Positions 32,543-44,855 are shown, counted from the first letter of the stretch. The stretch is 64,000 nt of DNA from Trissonchulus latispiculum (GCA_030248195.1 JASAND010016630.1:1-64000); one strand, 5' to 3'. Notes: a model not told the origin generated them from the sequence alone. Made by a program: numbers and translations.

Positions 32543-35365
32543 TTGACAAACTAAGACTGACTAAATTATGATGCTAGTAAACACCATGCTGTCGACATAG
32601 CTGCAAACTGCAAACGGGTAGCTACAGGATAGCCTAAGGTGGTGGTTTCGCCTGTGCACATATGTAGCATGAGTATGGCACAAATTAAGACTATTTACTT
32701 TAACCACACTGTAAAAATATTGCATAACAGTTATCTATTTTTCTTGGATAGGGAATTTGTGACATAACTAATTAGATAATTGTTATCTAATTTCCTAAAT
32801 TTTCAATCAATCCTAAAATAATAGCTAACTGATATCTTTTATATCTGATAACTGTGATAATCTATTTTTCTTGAATGACAAACAGTGATCATAAAAGAAA
32901 GAAAGACCCGCTCGGTACGGGCCTCGCGTGGTTCCACCAGCATTTTCTCTACAACAACTTGGATTTGGATACGGCTGATTCCTTTCCTTCTTAGCCTTCA
33001 ATCTTTCGGACATACGTACAGAATCCATTTTTTCAAAATTCTTGGGTGGAACCCGTTTGACTAAAAGTGCTGAAAAACTTATTCAAGAGCAAAAATACAA
33101 ACCTCTAGGTAACCTACAAAAACACAAGTTATATACGTATAATGAAAATTAGTGCGATACCGGTTACAAAAATCACAATCTAATTGCTAAATAGAACAAA
33201 CTCACTCAGGGCCTGAAGGTAAGGGGGTTACGCAAAAATAACCTAAAATGAAAGGGGTTATACAAATATAACTTGAAAACAGACAAAATTTGACAAATTA
33301 TCACAAATACACTGGGCAAAAAACCAGGTATCGCAATAAGATGACAAATTAACGAAATTTAAGTTATTTTTGACACTACAGAAAATTTGATGTTATTTCC
33401 TACCTGAAATCCAGAGAAAAATGTCCTGAACTAGCTCACCCCAAAAGATATAAAAATTATTTGTAGCCTAAAATTGGTATTGGGTCAAACCCACACGCAT
33501 ACACAATTATACGTATATAAACAGACAAACACCTAGAAAAAAAGTTTACAAAGAAAAATGGACAAAAGTGATTGAACGGCTATATATTACTAGCAGAATA
33601 AACTAAGAAACTGAATATGAAAATACCCAAGAAATTCTCAAGCTCCAAGGGGGGGTCCCCACCCAATCCAAGCCTAGCCTATAGGTGGAGCTACATGACA
33701 CGTAGAGGAATGCTTGCTGACTAGCAAGCCAGTTAATAACTAGGTAGAATAGTTTCGTAATAATTAAAATATCGAAAATATTGACCGTTAGTCAGCCTCT
33801 TGCGTTACATCTCCCCAGGGCTCGCCGTCCGAACTCCTGAGAGGACTGGCCGCACGGCGATTGATACGTGAGCGTCGCTCCCACAAACAATTTAAAAAAG
33901 CACTTTACGCTGAAAAGAATCTATGCAAATATATATGTACACAAAAAACAGATAAATATACTAGAAATGCTAGTAACAGTAAAACACACAAGTACATACG
34001 TACGTAAAGCAATACAAAAATACACGTATTTGGTAGAAACCGTAGAAAAAACCATACTAGTAGAATAAACTAAGAAACTGAATATGAAAGTACCCAGGAC
34101 ATTCTCATGCTCCAAGGGGGGTCCCCACCCAATCCAAACCTAGCCTATAGGTGGAGCTACATGACACGTGGAGGAATGCTTGCTGACTAGCAAGCCAGTT
34201 AATAACTAAGTAGAATGGTTTCGTAATAATTGAAATAACGAAGAGGTTGACCGTTAGTCAGCATCTTGCGTTACACAGTTGTCCGAAATCCGTGGGGGGG
34301 GCGGTCGTCACAGACAGGAGGGAGTCAAATCGGGCCATGAGAGCCAGGTCAGGATAGCCCAATTCCCCAACTTCTAAGTACAACTTTTCGACACTGCAAT
34401 ACCAAGTGCAGAAGAAGAAATATGATGTCATTAAAACACATAAGAAACATGAGTATAAACTAAGGGGAAAATACCCCTGACGGGCAATTAAAAGGTAAAA
34501 TAGGGAAAGGAGTGAGGAGAGGGCGATTGGTTCGTAGTTTACCTAGACGTTAAATACACGGTGCGTGGTCTATAAATGAATAAAGCTAAAATTCGGTTAA
34601 TTTGTGTTCTTACAGCAGACAAATTCATCTGCATAATTGCGCTTCTATGGAGATATCATAATGCGCAGAGAGAATACCCTGATCCATGAAGTGTTTTTGC
34701 TCACTCAGATTATCACCTTGCACAAGTATCGTGCAAATTGTTGCACACCTTTGTTGTTTCCTGAAGGATGGTGATCCCCTTTGTAAACTGTTTTAGTTGA
34801 TGGTTCAAATAACCTGAGTCAGATAAAGTCACGGACAGCTATCTTCAGCTTGAAACCGCCTTTGACATTAATCTTTTGCTGAAAGGAATCAGTTGATGGC
34901 TTAAGTATTTTTGACATTGAAACAGTCCTTATTCAAATCTCTGCCAGCACTCTTTCGTACCCGCGTGTGTACTAGCACTAGTATTCTCCTGTTCAAGGTT
35001 CAACTAAAACATTTTACTCCGCCAGCTTAATTGCAACTAATAATGTAATGGTTGTTAGGTAATTAAAACAATGACGTACACAGACACAGTATTTTAAGCA
35101 AGCAAAAAATGGGCATGGCATGGTTTAGTGTAACGTGCTGCGATCTTTGCCCTGTCCTCTTACCCCCTGCTTATCGCTATCCTTAAAGTTGTGCTCCCCT
35201 TACGTGCACACGTTGTAGAAAGTGCAATTGTGGCACAATTTTTTTCATATTTTCAGAAAAGAAAATACATGGGGTGTGATGATAAATTTCCTCTAAAAAC
35301 GCCGGCTTCAGAACCTAGTTTGTGCGGAAAAGTTTAAAGTGCTGGAGCCACATTTAGAACAATAG
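32543..35365. other. Intergenic region, second copy of 16.7-19.4 kb
   Basis: Collinear with the first copy. It contains the two direct repeats at 33611-33793 and 34079-34260 and about 100 bp of extra sequence near 34450-34555. No gene is recognised. Confidence 0.6.
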
Positions 35366-37057
35366 TTAATTTAAGGGGGGGGGGTCGCTTTGGGTCAAAA
35401 TCGATAGTCACAGATTTTGCTCATTTTCGCACACAATATAGGTACATATGTTCTCAAAAACAGGACAAAATATGAGAGTTCGAAACCAATCGGTGGCAGA
35501 CATATTCAGGTTCAAAGTTAAAAAACCTTAAAATTTCTGTGATTTGCCCTACAAAGCCAATTGGAGACAGAACAGAAGCGAAAGTGGAGTCAACAAATAT
35601 GGCATATTAATAGTACTGATCTTGCTAATCTTTCAGTACAAAAATGACTCCGGCTTAGCCGCTCAGTCGTTCGCAATTGTAATAAAAATGAACATTTTGT
35701 CATGTGGATTTGTTCAATAAAAATCATATTTGTATTTCAATCCAAATCGGCCGGCGTGCTAACCAATGAAGGCAGTTTAGGACACGACATGATCAAAAAC
35801 GACGTCTTTAAACAATCTATCCGAGTAATAAGCGGCTTCAAAATAAACTAAAAAGGCTAAATATGTGATGAACAATTTTGGTTTCTTATGGAGTTTCGAT
35901 CTTGCGTTCTGCTGGAAAACGGAATTGAATCTATGGAATGAATGTGTCTGGTTGCCATTGTATTCGTATCCTTAATTGTTGCCATAGTTAAGACATGAAT
36001 TATATCGGAAAATTAACTGGAATGAAGTTTCAAATTTAAGTTGGGTTGTTTCGTGCTGGCAGTTAACTTTTACTAATTATGCTGTTGCGGGACAGCTAGG
36101 TAGAGGCCCGTTGGGTGCCGCTCCCCAGACGGATTGGCAGATGTGGAACGACTGTCAGTGATTAGTGCAGAGCACGGTCCACTCATTAATTAAAGTTAAT
36201 TAAAGGGATTCTGCTATTATGGCCAAAACAACCCAACATGGTCAGGAAAAAGGCTAGTGTTCGCTCAGTGTACGTCGAAAGTCAAGGTTTGCTATATCTG
36301 AATAGAGAAAACTTGTTCTTGCGATTTATGAAAGAAAAACAACCTATTCTGTGGTTCGTTTTAATTTTACAATTTTCAAACTTCATATGGAGATTACAAA
36401 GTACTTTCAAGTTTTGTTCATATCAGTGGTTTTCTCTTAATTACTCGTAAATTAACATTACTAATTAGTATAATTCTTACATCATTAAAACCAGCAAGAT
36501 TTGCTCTTTCAGAATATCTAAAAATATTTACCCTTTCCATGGTTAGTTTTCATTCTACAAGCTGAATTACAAGCCACATAATGGAGTTTAAGTTGGCCTC
36601 CAGATTTGGTTGGTCACAGTGCTTTTAATTGAAGTTTTACGTTAATTAACATCAATAATTAAGTTAAAACTTTTACAAATAAACTTAGCAGGTGTTCCTC
36701 TTTAAGATAAACTAAAAATAATCGGTACTTCTGTGGTTCGATTTTGCATTAGACTCGATTTTCTGACCTAACAGGGAGAGCTCAAGTCCCTCAAGTAATG
36801 TGATCATTAATAGTTTAAACTTAGTTTCAAGCTTAATCAAAATGTATCCTTAATTAAGTTAATCCATATTCTAGCTAATTAATTAATGAAAGTTAAATTA
36901 ATTAAGTTTAAAGTTTAATTAAATTGGTTTTTACTGGTTTTAAAGCAAAAGGGGAGCTCGGCTTGCCCTTTCACTGAACTTAACTACTTTTTGCTTAGCT
37001 AGTGTAAATTCATTTCAAGTTCTTTTTTCTTTTATAAGTTTCCAGTTCTGTAATTTA

Positions 37058-37440
37058 AGGGAAGACTTTTATGTCTTCCCTCATTGCCAATTTGGAGTAA
37101 CAGACGTCGTTTCCTCTGTAACGGTACAAACTTCCGCTCTTTCAGTCCAGCTCGGCTGAGACTCAAAGGCTAAAGAAAAAAAGGGAACTGATACAATTTT
37201 TAAAAAAAGTTTTATTTTTAATTCATGTCTTAGCTACCTAGTTGTTTGTATTTTGTATTGTTTATTTCGTACCTATTAAGTTAGTTAATAAGGTGTTGTG
37301 TCATGTCTTTCTCTTTTGCGAGAAATTGACGTAGTGTTAATTTCTCGCCTGAGTGCGTCTGTTTTAATGTTATCATTTCCAAATCTTTCCTTAATTTGTA
37401 ACAATAGGGGAAAGGGATTAGTTTAATTGCCCTTTCCCCT
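37058..37440. repeat. Three perfect stem-loops in 380 bp
   Basis: GGGAAGAC/GTCTTCCC at 37059-37080, GCGAGAAATT/AATTTCTCGC at 37318-37348 and AGGGGAAAGGG/CCCTTTCCCCT at 37406-37440. Stems of 8 to 11 bp have loops of 6 to 13 nt. Confidence 0.75.
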
Positions 37441-37444
37441 CTAA

Positions 37445-37901
37445 AGGCCAGTTTACACTACCAGACTTTCACCAGACCAGACTTGCACCAAACTCAAGTC
37501 TGGTGGAAGTTTGGTGAAAATCTGGTAGTGTAAAGTGAGACCAAACTTCGACCAGACTTCTACCAGACTTCCACCAGACTTCCAAACTCAGTTTGGTCTG
37601 GTGGCAATTTTCACCTGAGGTCTGGTGAAAACAACCAATCAAAATTACATATAAAAACACGTGACCTGACTGCCATAGAGCATCTAGAATTGATTGCTTT
37701 TCGTAGTGCAAAATCTATGTGGCGCAAATGGCTTTTTAGGCTAACCGATGAGAGCGTGTTAGGCTAAGCACAGAGCGTTCTTTTACACGTCTAAGCCTAA
37801 GCCATTTTTTAAGCCCAAGCTCAGTTTCATTAATTAGCTAATTAACCAGATCTCACATAGACTTGTGCGCCACAAAGGACATGATATGCTTATATATATA
37901 T

Positions 37902-37946
<45 letters not shown>

Positions 37947-38237
37947 TTTTCAACTGTTCAACTGACATAGGGTTCCTTAAAAGGTTAGTTTAAAGCTGGA
38001 ATAGTCACATGTAAATGTACGCAAATGGATTCATCAATGTTTTCAAGCTTGGCGCTCAATTTTCTCGAAATGTGATTGGATCCCTCTCAAAGTTTGTCCG
38101 AAGTCTGGACAATATCTGGTGAAAGTTTGGCGTGTCAAGTCTGATAGTGTAAAGTATAAGTTTGGTGAAATTTTTTCACCAGACTTGAGTTTGGTGCAAG
38201 TCTGGTCTGGCGAAAGTCTGGTAGTGTAAACTGGCCT
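37445..38237. mobile_element. PIF/Harbinger-like MITE (793 bp)
   Basis: TAA flanks (37442-37444 and 38238-38240). The inverted repeats start AGGCCAGTTTACACTACCAG and run about 60 bp. Subterminal repeats of CCAGACTT and the inverse are abundant at both ends, a usual feature of such MITEs. No transposase. A (TA)n microsatellite lies inside it. Confidence 0.82.
37888..37945. repeat. (TA)n microsatellite
   Basis: Nearly pure TA dinucleotides inside the Harbinger-like MITE. Confidence 0.9.
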
Positions 38238-39126
38238 TAATGTAAACACTTGAGAGCCCTCCGAAAGTTACTTTATGATTGCACTATGTTTGACCCAATC
38301 AGAATCATTTAGTGCGCGCCTTTTTGCGCGGAGGACAATTTCGGCCAATCAGACTAATGATTCCCGAAATTGTAATGGTTGACAGGTAGACTGTTTTGCA
38401 CCTCAGTCTTACCTTGTCTCTCGTCTCGAACGGCCGTTTTTTGGCCTTCCCCTTTACACCCCCCAGTTTTACTTTACATTAGGGATCCCCGGATATCAAT
38501 CTCTCCGTCTCGCTCTCCAACAGACCAGGACTTTAAAGTGCTTGTATCTTCGGAGACTGACTCTCTCCACCGTTTTCAGTAGTTTATAGGGAAAAACAGT
38601 CTGCCTTGGGCAGCACACCGTGCACAACCAGATAATCATTGCTACAGGGTGATTTGTCCGACCCCCTTCATCAGTTGCTATATCTGTCTGCTTCGGGTGA
38701 GTTGTCCGACATCCTGTTCTACTCTGATTCTGTCATTGCCGTGCACGGTCGCCTGTCCTTGGTTGAGACTTGCTCCCTCGACTTGAAAAATCTCAGCTGT
38801 CCTTAGCGAACTTTCTGCCGCCTGTCGGCCCTGAGCGCCTGTTTCAAGGCATCAAACTTTCGGTTGTGGCTTGGAGTTGGGACCCCTGAAACTTCATCAA
38901 GAAGACAGATCTTAATCTACTTGAACTTTCACCTAAAATGTACTGTTTTGGTTTTGGTCTTTCTTTCTACTTTTGCTGTTCAATCTAAAATTTACTCTTT
39001 TGATTGATCTAAAGCTTTTGGGCAAATCAAGAATCCTGACAAGCTTCTCAAAAACGTGCGAATTGACCTCTGGCCGCTTCCTTAGGCAGGAAGTAGGATA
39101 TTAGCTTCTGGTTATCTGCCGAGCGG

Positions 39127-39499
39127 CACAGGTGGACAAGGGGGGGGGGAAATTTCCCCCCCTCGGCGAAGTCGCCCACAAGGGGTCGCGAAATTGCTCC
39201 CACAAGGGGTAAGAAAATTGGCCACAAGGGGTAAGAAAATCGCCCAAAAAATAGGTTTTACGACTAAAATTTCCAAAAATTTTCCATCTTCGCCGGCATT
39301 TTTCACTTAAAATTACTATTTTTAGCTAAAAACGCCCAAAAAACGAGTTTTAGCTTGAAAATTGCTGTTTTTTGCTAAAAATAGGCTAAAATAGCTTAAA
39401 AATCGCTTTCAAAAGTACCTCTAAGAAAAATCGCTCTCACAAGGGGTACCTAAATTTGCTTCCACAAGGGTCAGTGAAATTTGACCTCCCGTTCAGGTA
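39127..39499. mobile_element. Mutator-like MITE candidate (373 bp) with 10-bp target duplication
   Basis: Perfect direct repeats TGCCGAGCGG at 39117-39126 and 39500-39509. Target duplications of 8-11 bp fit Mutator-like elements. Terminal inverted repeats are weak (AGGTGGAC against the inverse CCTGAACG). The inside has repeated CCACAAGGGGT words near 39178, 39209, 39225, 39437 and 39461. Confidence 0.5.
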
Positions 39500-39826
39500 T
39501 GCCGAGCGGGTAGTTGGATCTAATATCTAGTGCCCGGGAAAGGGTGGAAATCCGCGCAATATTGATTGTTTCTTTAAAATAAAAGCATATGTGACACCAC
39601 CAGCATATAGGCGGACCCTCCCTCGATACCTTCTAGTTAGGAAACAGAATACAGTGATCACTTGTTAAGAAACTGTACCAGGCGAGCGATATATAATTAA
39701 ATCATTCGAAATTTTGTAGGTTTCAGGTTCTAACATAAAGTTTGTAGTATAAGCTTACTAAACCAAGTTCTTGAGATAACTTGAGATAACTATCAGTTCA
39801 GTCTTACTTAGGACGCTAGTTAGGAC

Positions 39827-40072
39827 TTGGCTTATATCACGCAGGCAGAGTTTGTGCCGGTAGTGTCTCACTGGGAATTAGAGTGCGAGAATTGTGGTGT
39901 AGAGTTAACTGTTAGTTTCGAGCTAGAGGCATTTCATAACTTGAGCGAAGGGACCCTTGGTTTAGTTCATCCGATTGTAGTTTGCGGTTGTCTACACCCT
40001 TGGAACGTAGACCAGATTGTTTGGGGAGCTTACGAGGCAATTCTAGGCACTGAGAACTTTGTGCCTAAATAA
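39827..40072 (+). CDS. Cys-rich hypothetical frame
   Basis: 81 codons from ATG to TAA with HWELECENCGVELTVSF and VVCGCLHPWN. Directly downstream, in another frame (about 40076-40197), a similar block WKCDSCTEQEVLIFC appears and ends at TGA. The two WxCxxC blocks look like a repeated small zinc- or disulfide-type motif broken by a frameshift or a missed intron. No signal peptide. It lies in the 4.8-kb insertion and may be transposon cargo. Function unknown. Confidence 0.3.
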   Translation: MAYITQAEFVPVVSHWELECENCGVELTVSFELEAFHNLSEGTLGLVHPIVVCGCLHPWNVDQIVWGAYEAILGTENFVPK

Positions 40073-41440
40073 TTCCCCTGGAAATGTGATAGTTGTACTG
40101 AGCAAGAGGTGTTGATCTTCTGTCAGATTCCAGAAGTTACTGACCTGTGGGCATCTGTGGAACACGACAGCTGTTTACTAGACGTGTATTGGCCTTGAAC
40201 GGAACCGGAGCCAAGAGGAATCGAACTAACGACCTAACGCGAACAAATCCCGGATTGGGTGGACCAAAACCAGGCTACTTAGTCCGAAGGATCTAAGAGT
40301 CGACCAAGTCGTCTCGTCTGTTCGCACTGCTGCTAGTGCTTTGAAATTAGTGTGTGTTGCTGAGAAAAAGGGTGCCACCAACCCCGGTACTCTATCAGCC
40401 CTTTTCAACTTCCAGTCTAGAACCAGTGCTTACCAGTGCAATCTTTTGGAGCCTAAAATAACACAAAGTTTACTCGTTTAATCTCACCCGTTGCACTACA
40501 AAATGCAATCTTCAATCGTGAACTGAACCTTTTTCAGCTAACATTGCCCTCAAACTTTAATTTAGTCTAACTTGCAGATACTACATTTTAGACACATAGT
40601 TCTATTAGTATAGTTGTTCAGCTAATTATTAGCTATCGAATGATATCCAATTTGACCATACCATACGAATGATACCCATATTTTGGAAATTTCAAAAATT
40701 GACTATTTGACACATACGAGATCAAAGGATCCGACAGGAAGAAAAGTTCAGCATAAGGCATTTGCCTATACCACAATGTTCGGCAGGTATTGGGAAATTT
40801 GTATGCCAAATTTGGTGGCTTTCAAATGGATAATGATTGAGAAATTATTAAAAGAAATTGAAAACGTGCAAAATGACGATTCTTGGCAAAACTAGCACAT
40901 TTAGTGGCAAGTTTTTTGAGAGCACTAGAAGTGGTAAAAATTTGCGACTACTGTCATGCAAATTCTGTGTATGCGTAGAGTGCCACTATCTATAAGCGAT
41001 TCCAGTAGCGTTTGCCAATCGTGCAGTAGAGAGCAAAATTCTTTGCTGGTCCTGTTTTTCATGGTACAAAAAGCACTAATTTTCCAAAAATTTGATTTTA
41101 AAAAATCACTAAAAATTCTCCACTCAAAAGAATTCTACCAGAAGGGTTATTTGCACTCTACAGCATGTTCTAGACTTGTGTGCAAAGTTATAGAGCTGTA
41201 TCTTTTATACAGCGAAAACGTTTTCTACCACAAACCTTTTAACTTAACTTTTTCGTTATCCTATGTCTAGGAGGTCAACACATGTCAAGGTCACCTGTGA
41301 AGGGCTCTACAGAACGATAGAAGCAATATTACGCAAACCACACTTGTCTTGTTTTGATGACCCGTTGGGACTACAAAATATGTGAAAATGAGCAATATCT
41401 GAGATGGTCGAAAAATCGGCCAAAAATTAAACGACCCCCC

Positions 41441-43969
41441 TTAATTAAACAATTAGTTCGCTCGGCGTCTACAATTCAGTTTACTACCCATTAAGTGCTC
41501 TGAAACTTTACGTTTCATCATTCTTGAGTAGTGATTACAGAGTTTTCGTTCAAATGAGGTGGTCTTGCTGAAAACAGTTTTTCAAAATTGCTAACACTGC
41601 ATACACCACCATGCAAGTTTATATTCAAATTGAAGAACATAAGAGGCAGCAAAAATTGTGTTAGAGCCTAGTACCCTTAATGAGCCATAGGTTACGGTTG
41701 ATCAACTGTTTCAAACAGCGGCCAAATTTTTTGAAAGAAGGTTGCTCGGCTACCAGTGGGTGGATCGAAAAGATATTTTCCACACTCTATCTTTGGACAA
41801 TTTGACAGGGGTGGTTGTTTTCATTTTACGCTCTTTCAAGCCTCCATTCAAGATCTGTGATTTCTCAAGTCGGATGAAAAATGAAATGCTGAGTAAAAAA
41901 ATAAATGAAAAATTCTCAATTTATGCACACTCGAACGATGTTTCGACAAAATCAGGAGACGGTTCCTGGTAAAATTGTTTCACACGGCGGAGAGCAGCGT
42001 GTATGAGCATTCCCATTTTGCATTACAAATTTTCAGAAAATTTAGTCATAAATTGTGGCTAAAATATTTAGCACATTTGCACGAATACCAGCTAGCTAGA
42101 TTCGTCTTAATGACGCCAAACTATGTAGGACTGTAGAGGTTCAAACTGCTATGTGGTAAATTCATAACTCTTGAGTATAAGCAATTATATCCTTTTTAAG
42201 TAGACTGAATATAAGAGAAGCACGACATTAAAGTGGGTGGTTTTTATTTATGCACTGTATTTTGCAGAGTTACAATTTTCGCAATATTTGGAGCTAGAAA
42301 GAGATCTATACGTCGTTAAGCTTTACCCAGAGTTGTAAGCGGGTCGGGTTAATTGGGTTACAGCTGGGAAATATCAGTACTGTGAGAAGAGAATAGTAGA
42401 TATCTCTCTTCTACGCTACGATATAATTATCATCACGTGAGACACAAAGCCGCACCGAAGAAGGACACTGATGTCCTTAACGATTTACCAGTGCTGCTTT
42501 AGCTGAAGAAATTGGAATTTAATCATTTTTCAATATCTTTACACATCAAGGTTTTGTAGTGTTCTCTCAAGACGTCTTAGAGGGGTTGTAAAACAATGTT
42601 GCGGTCGTGTACAGTTCAACGCACGTCAAAGCATGATTATATGCAACGCTAGGGGAATAGGTGGAATGTCCCAATACGCTACCACACAAATACTTATTTA
42701 CACATACCTCAATAGATCTGCAAAGGGTCTAAGTAAACATATAAAAAGTAGCTGCTTGATAGTATGGCTGGTCGCAGGGAACCTGCATTAAATGTTATAT
42801 TTCACCGCATCAGTTTGATAAAGCTCTCAGCCAAAATAAAACGACAGATTCAAATTTACAACATTACACCCACCCGGAAAAACTACAGCTGAGAAAGTGG
42901 TGAAATTAATGAAACGAGGCATTATTATACAGAAAACATTCAGTCTCAATTAAAATTTACGCTCAAGCTGGACAGTTTGTAGAGTGAGCAAAGCTTGTAA
43001 TACTAGTTACAACAACCAGTGACAGCTTAAAAAACTGGTCAAAAGCAATCCGCTAAAATTACAAACTTTGCAATTGATTTACAGGTTTTTTCTGGCAAGT
43101 TCAAGTTAGCTTTATATTCACACTCGTCGAACTCGAATCACAGGCAAACTAATTGATTTGGAAGAATTTACTTCAACCACGTAGCTCCAAAATGCATTCC
43201 ATGATAAAAATAGTAGAACTATTTAAAAAGACAAAATTCACAGGGTTCCAGCAGGAATCACAGTGTGGGGGCATTGTTGGGGATAACTGTCTTTATTATT
43301 GGTGTTTCACATTTCTTGTATCGGTTTCATTTTTTGCGCGAATATACATCAACTGATAAAAAATACTTGGTCGCTGTTTCATAGCTGACTCTCAGGCAGC
43401 CGACAAGCCGTCCGACCGCTCACTTTTGGGACGTCCAATGTGACTACTTAAGAATCCCAAACAGCCAAGTGTTTTGTTTTTCTAATTTTTCTTCATTTCT
43501 GACTTTTCTTATTCTCCAATACCTGCAAGCTAAGGCGACTATGCAGTGATTGTTCATCGGTTCTTTATTTCTAGCGCATTGGCTATTTCAAATAAGTCAA
43601 AAATTCAGTGCCTGCTGTATTAGAGATTATATGTAACCGAATGTTGTTTCCATGTCGACGCGTGTCTTCAAGTGCATGCAGGAAGAAATTATCACAGTTA
43701 CAAAAATTTAAAATTACACCTCAATCGTATCACTGTGGTGGCGACGCGACTTGTAGGAAGTTTCTGTGGAGTGAGTGTTTAAAATAAATCGACAAACCAT
43801 ATTTCTGATTAATGACCAATTTTCGGCAAAAACTTTGAGAGCGGGTGAAGAAACCTATAGTGCCTAATGCACCATCCATCGAACATCGAATATTAGTAGC
43901 GTACCGTTTTAAAAGTTAAGCCCAATAATAGATTTACTCATGCAGTTTCTTCCAATTATTGACTAATAA
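41441..43969. other. Gene-less stretch, absent from the first duplicate
   Basis: No exon is recognised. The segment 42366-42700 resembles 4475-4760. The corresponding region of the first duplicate is deleted together with the 3' half of the Ig-2 terminal exon. Confidence 0.5.
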
Positions 43970-44236
43970 TCAAAAAAACCAATTAAGATAATGTCCAGTG
44001 GGATTCTTGTGCATGCAATAGTAGGTGCCGTCGTAGTAATAACTAGGACGCAATATTGTGAGCTGGCGCTTGTCCGGAGACAGTTGAAGCTTTTTGTACT
44101 GTGGTGACGGCAGAATATCCACCTCAAAGATCCAAAGAATTTTGCTTTGATCACTGAATGTTTGACCCGGAACTGGAATAAGAACATTGGGATTATAGTA
44201 ACGGTTATAAGCAGAGTGTATACTTGGTTTTGCCAA
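43970..44236 (-). CDS. IgSF gene Ig-2', terminal Ig exon
   Basis: The exon starts at 44236 after CCATTGCAG in phase 0 and encodes LAKPSIHSAYNRYYNP, PVPGQTFSDQSKILW, the block SPDKRQLTILRP and the F strand DGTYYCMHK, then NPTGHYLNWFF and a stop. Compared with Ig-1 it lacks the B-strand Cys (VLIPV instead of YVCVSV), and the G strand after GHYL is replaced by an unrelated short tail. So even this fuller copy has lost one of the two canonical cysteines and the last strand. No AATAAA lies immediately after the stop. Confidence 0.65.
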   Translation of the reverse strand: MAKPSIHSAYNRYYNPNVLIPVPGQTFSDQSKILWIFEVDILPSPQYKKLQLSPDKRQLTILRPSYYYDGTYYCMHKNPTGHYLNWFF

Positions 44237-44482
44237 CTGCAATGGATACGTACTATAATATATCATTTATCCCCACCACAGTATTATTAATTGAAGACTT
44301 CTGTAGAAAGTTGCTACTTTTAAGACAAATAAATTCTTCACGTCTTATTGAATCCGATGCGCAAAAATTGGAAAGTTTGGCATCAAATTACAATACATAG
44401 CGTACTTCATACCAATGTTTTGTGTGATAGTGAGTTGGTACTTACTCTCTCCATTGACGGGTATGGATTACAAACTACTTAC

Positions 44483-44653
44483 AGTCACAACTCAACGTAA
44501 CGCTTTCATTAGTTCGCCTATCGTAGCTGATGTGCTTTTGAGCACTCCAGTCGAATTCACAGTCACTGTAGGTAACATCCACTTTTGGAGTCCTTAGTGT
44601 AAAGTTCCCTCTATCCGGACATCCAGTAATATCGAATTCACACCAGTATGTAC
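44483..44653 (-). pseudogene. IgSF gene Ig-2', exon 3 with destroyed splice acceptor
   Basis: The 171-nt exon is intact in frame (GTYWCEFDITGC, TYSDCEFDW, TLSCDC) and has donor GTAAGT. Its acceptor position reads ATACG/GTACATAC where Ig-2 has TATAG/GTACATAC, so the invariant A of AG is a C (position 44655 on the plus strand is G). Correct inclusion of the exon is therefore unlikely. Confidence 0.75.
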
Positions 44654-44855
44654 CGTATTAAAAAGTTGACAAATGTATTCCTATAGACATCATAAAACAA
44701 AACAAATAATGACAGACAAAAAAAATAAAACATTGTCTGACTGAAAAGCGGAGACGAATCATTTCTTATCCTCAGCCCTCCTTGTATAAACTTCTAGATA
44801 AATCGATGTTATGTTTAAACTAAAAGATTCATCTATGTTTAGCTATTCAACTAAC

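Larger units (their letters stand above)
35678..40500. mobile_element. 4.8-kb insertion of unknown class
   Basis: The first duplicate reads straight through TTCGCAATGCAATC at 19717-19728, whereas the second copy is interrupted here. The insert starts TGTAAT and ends ACTACA. CAAT (35674-35677) and AAAT (40501-40504) flank it and may be a 4-bp duplication with one change. No long terminal repeats, reverse transcriptase or transposase are recognised. It contains three perfect hairpins, two MITEs and one Cys-rich frame, listed separately. Confidence 0.6.
35366..41440. mobile_element. TTAA/G-tract DNA element interrupted by a 4.8-kb insertion
   Basis: The left end TTTAAGGGGGGGGGGTCGC and the inverse right end TTAAGGGGGGTCG share further blocks (CAGATNTTGCTCATTTTC) over about 70 bp. 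Without the insertion at 35678-40500 the element is about 1.25 kb. A truncated version is at 19435-19985. Confidence 0.55.

Noticed and set aside
40215..40320. tRNA-like TTAGTTCGATTCC on the minus strand
   Set aside because: Only a B-box-like word; no convincing A box, stem pairing or target duplication.
43963..44187. Second minus-strand frame overlapping the Ig-2' terminal exon
   Set aside because: Same DNA as the Ig frame read one base out; no Ig motifs.
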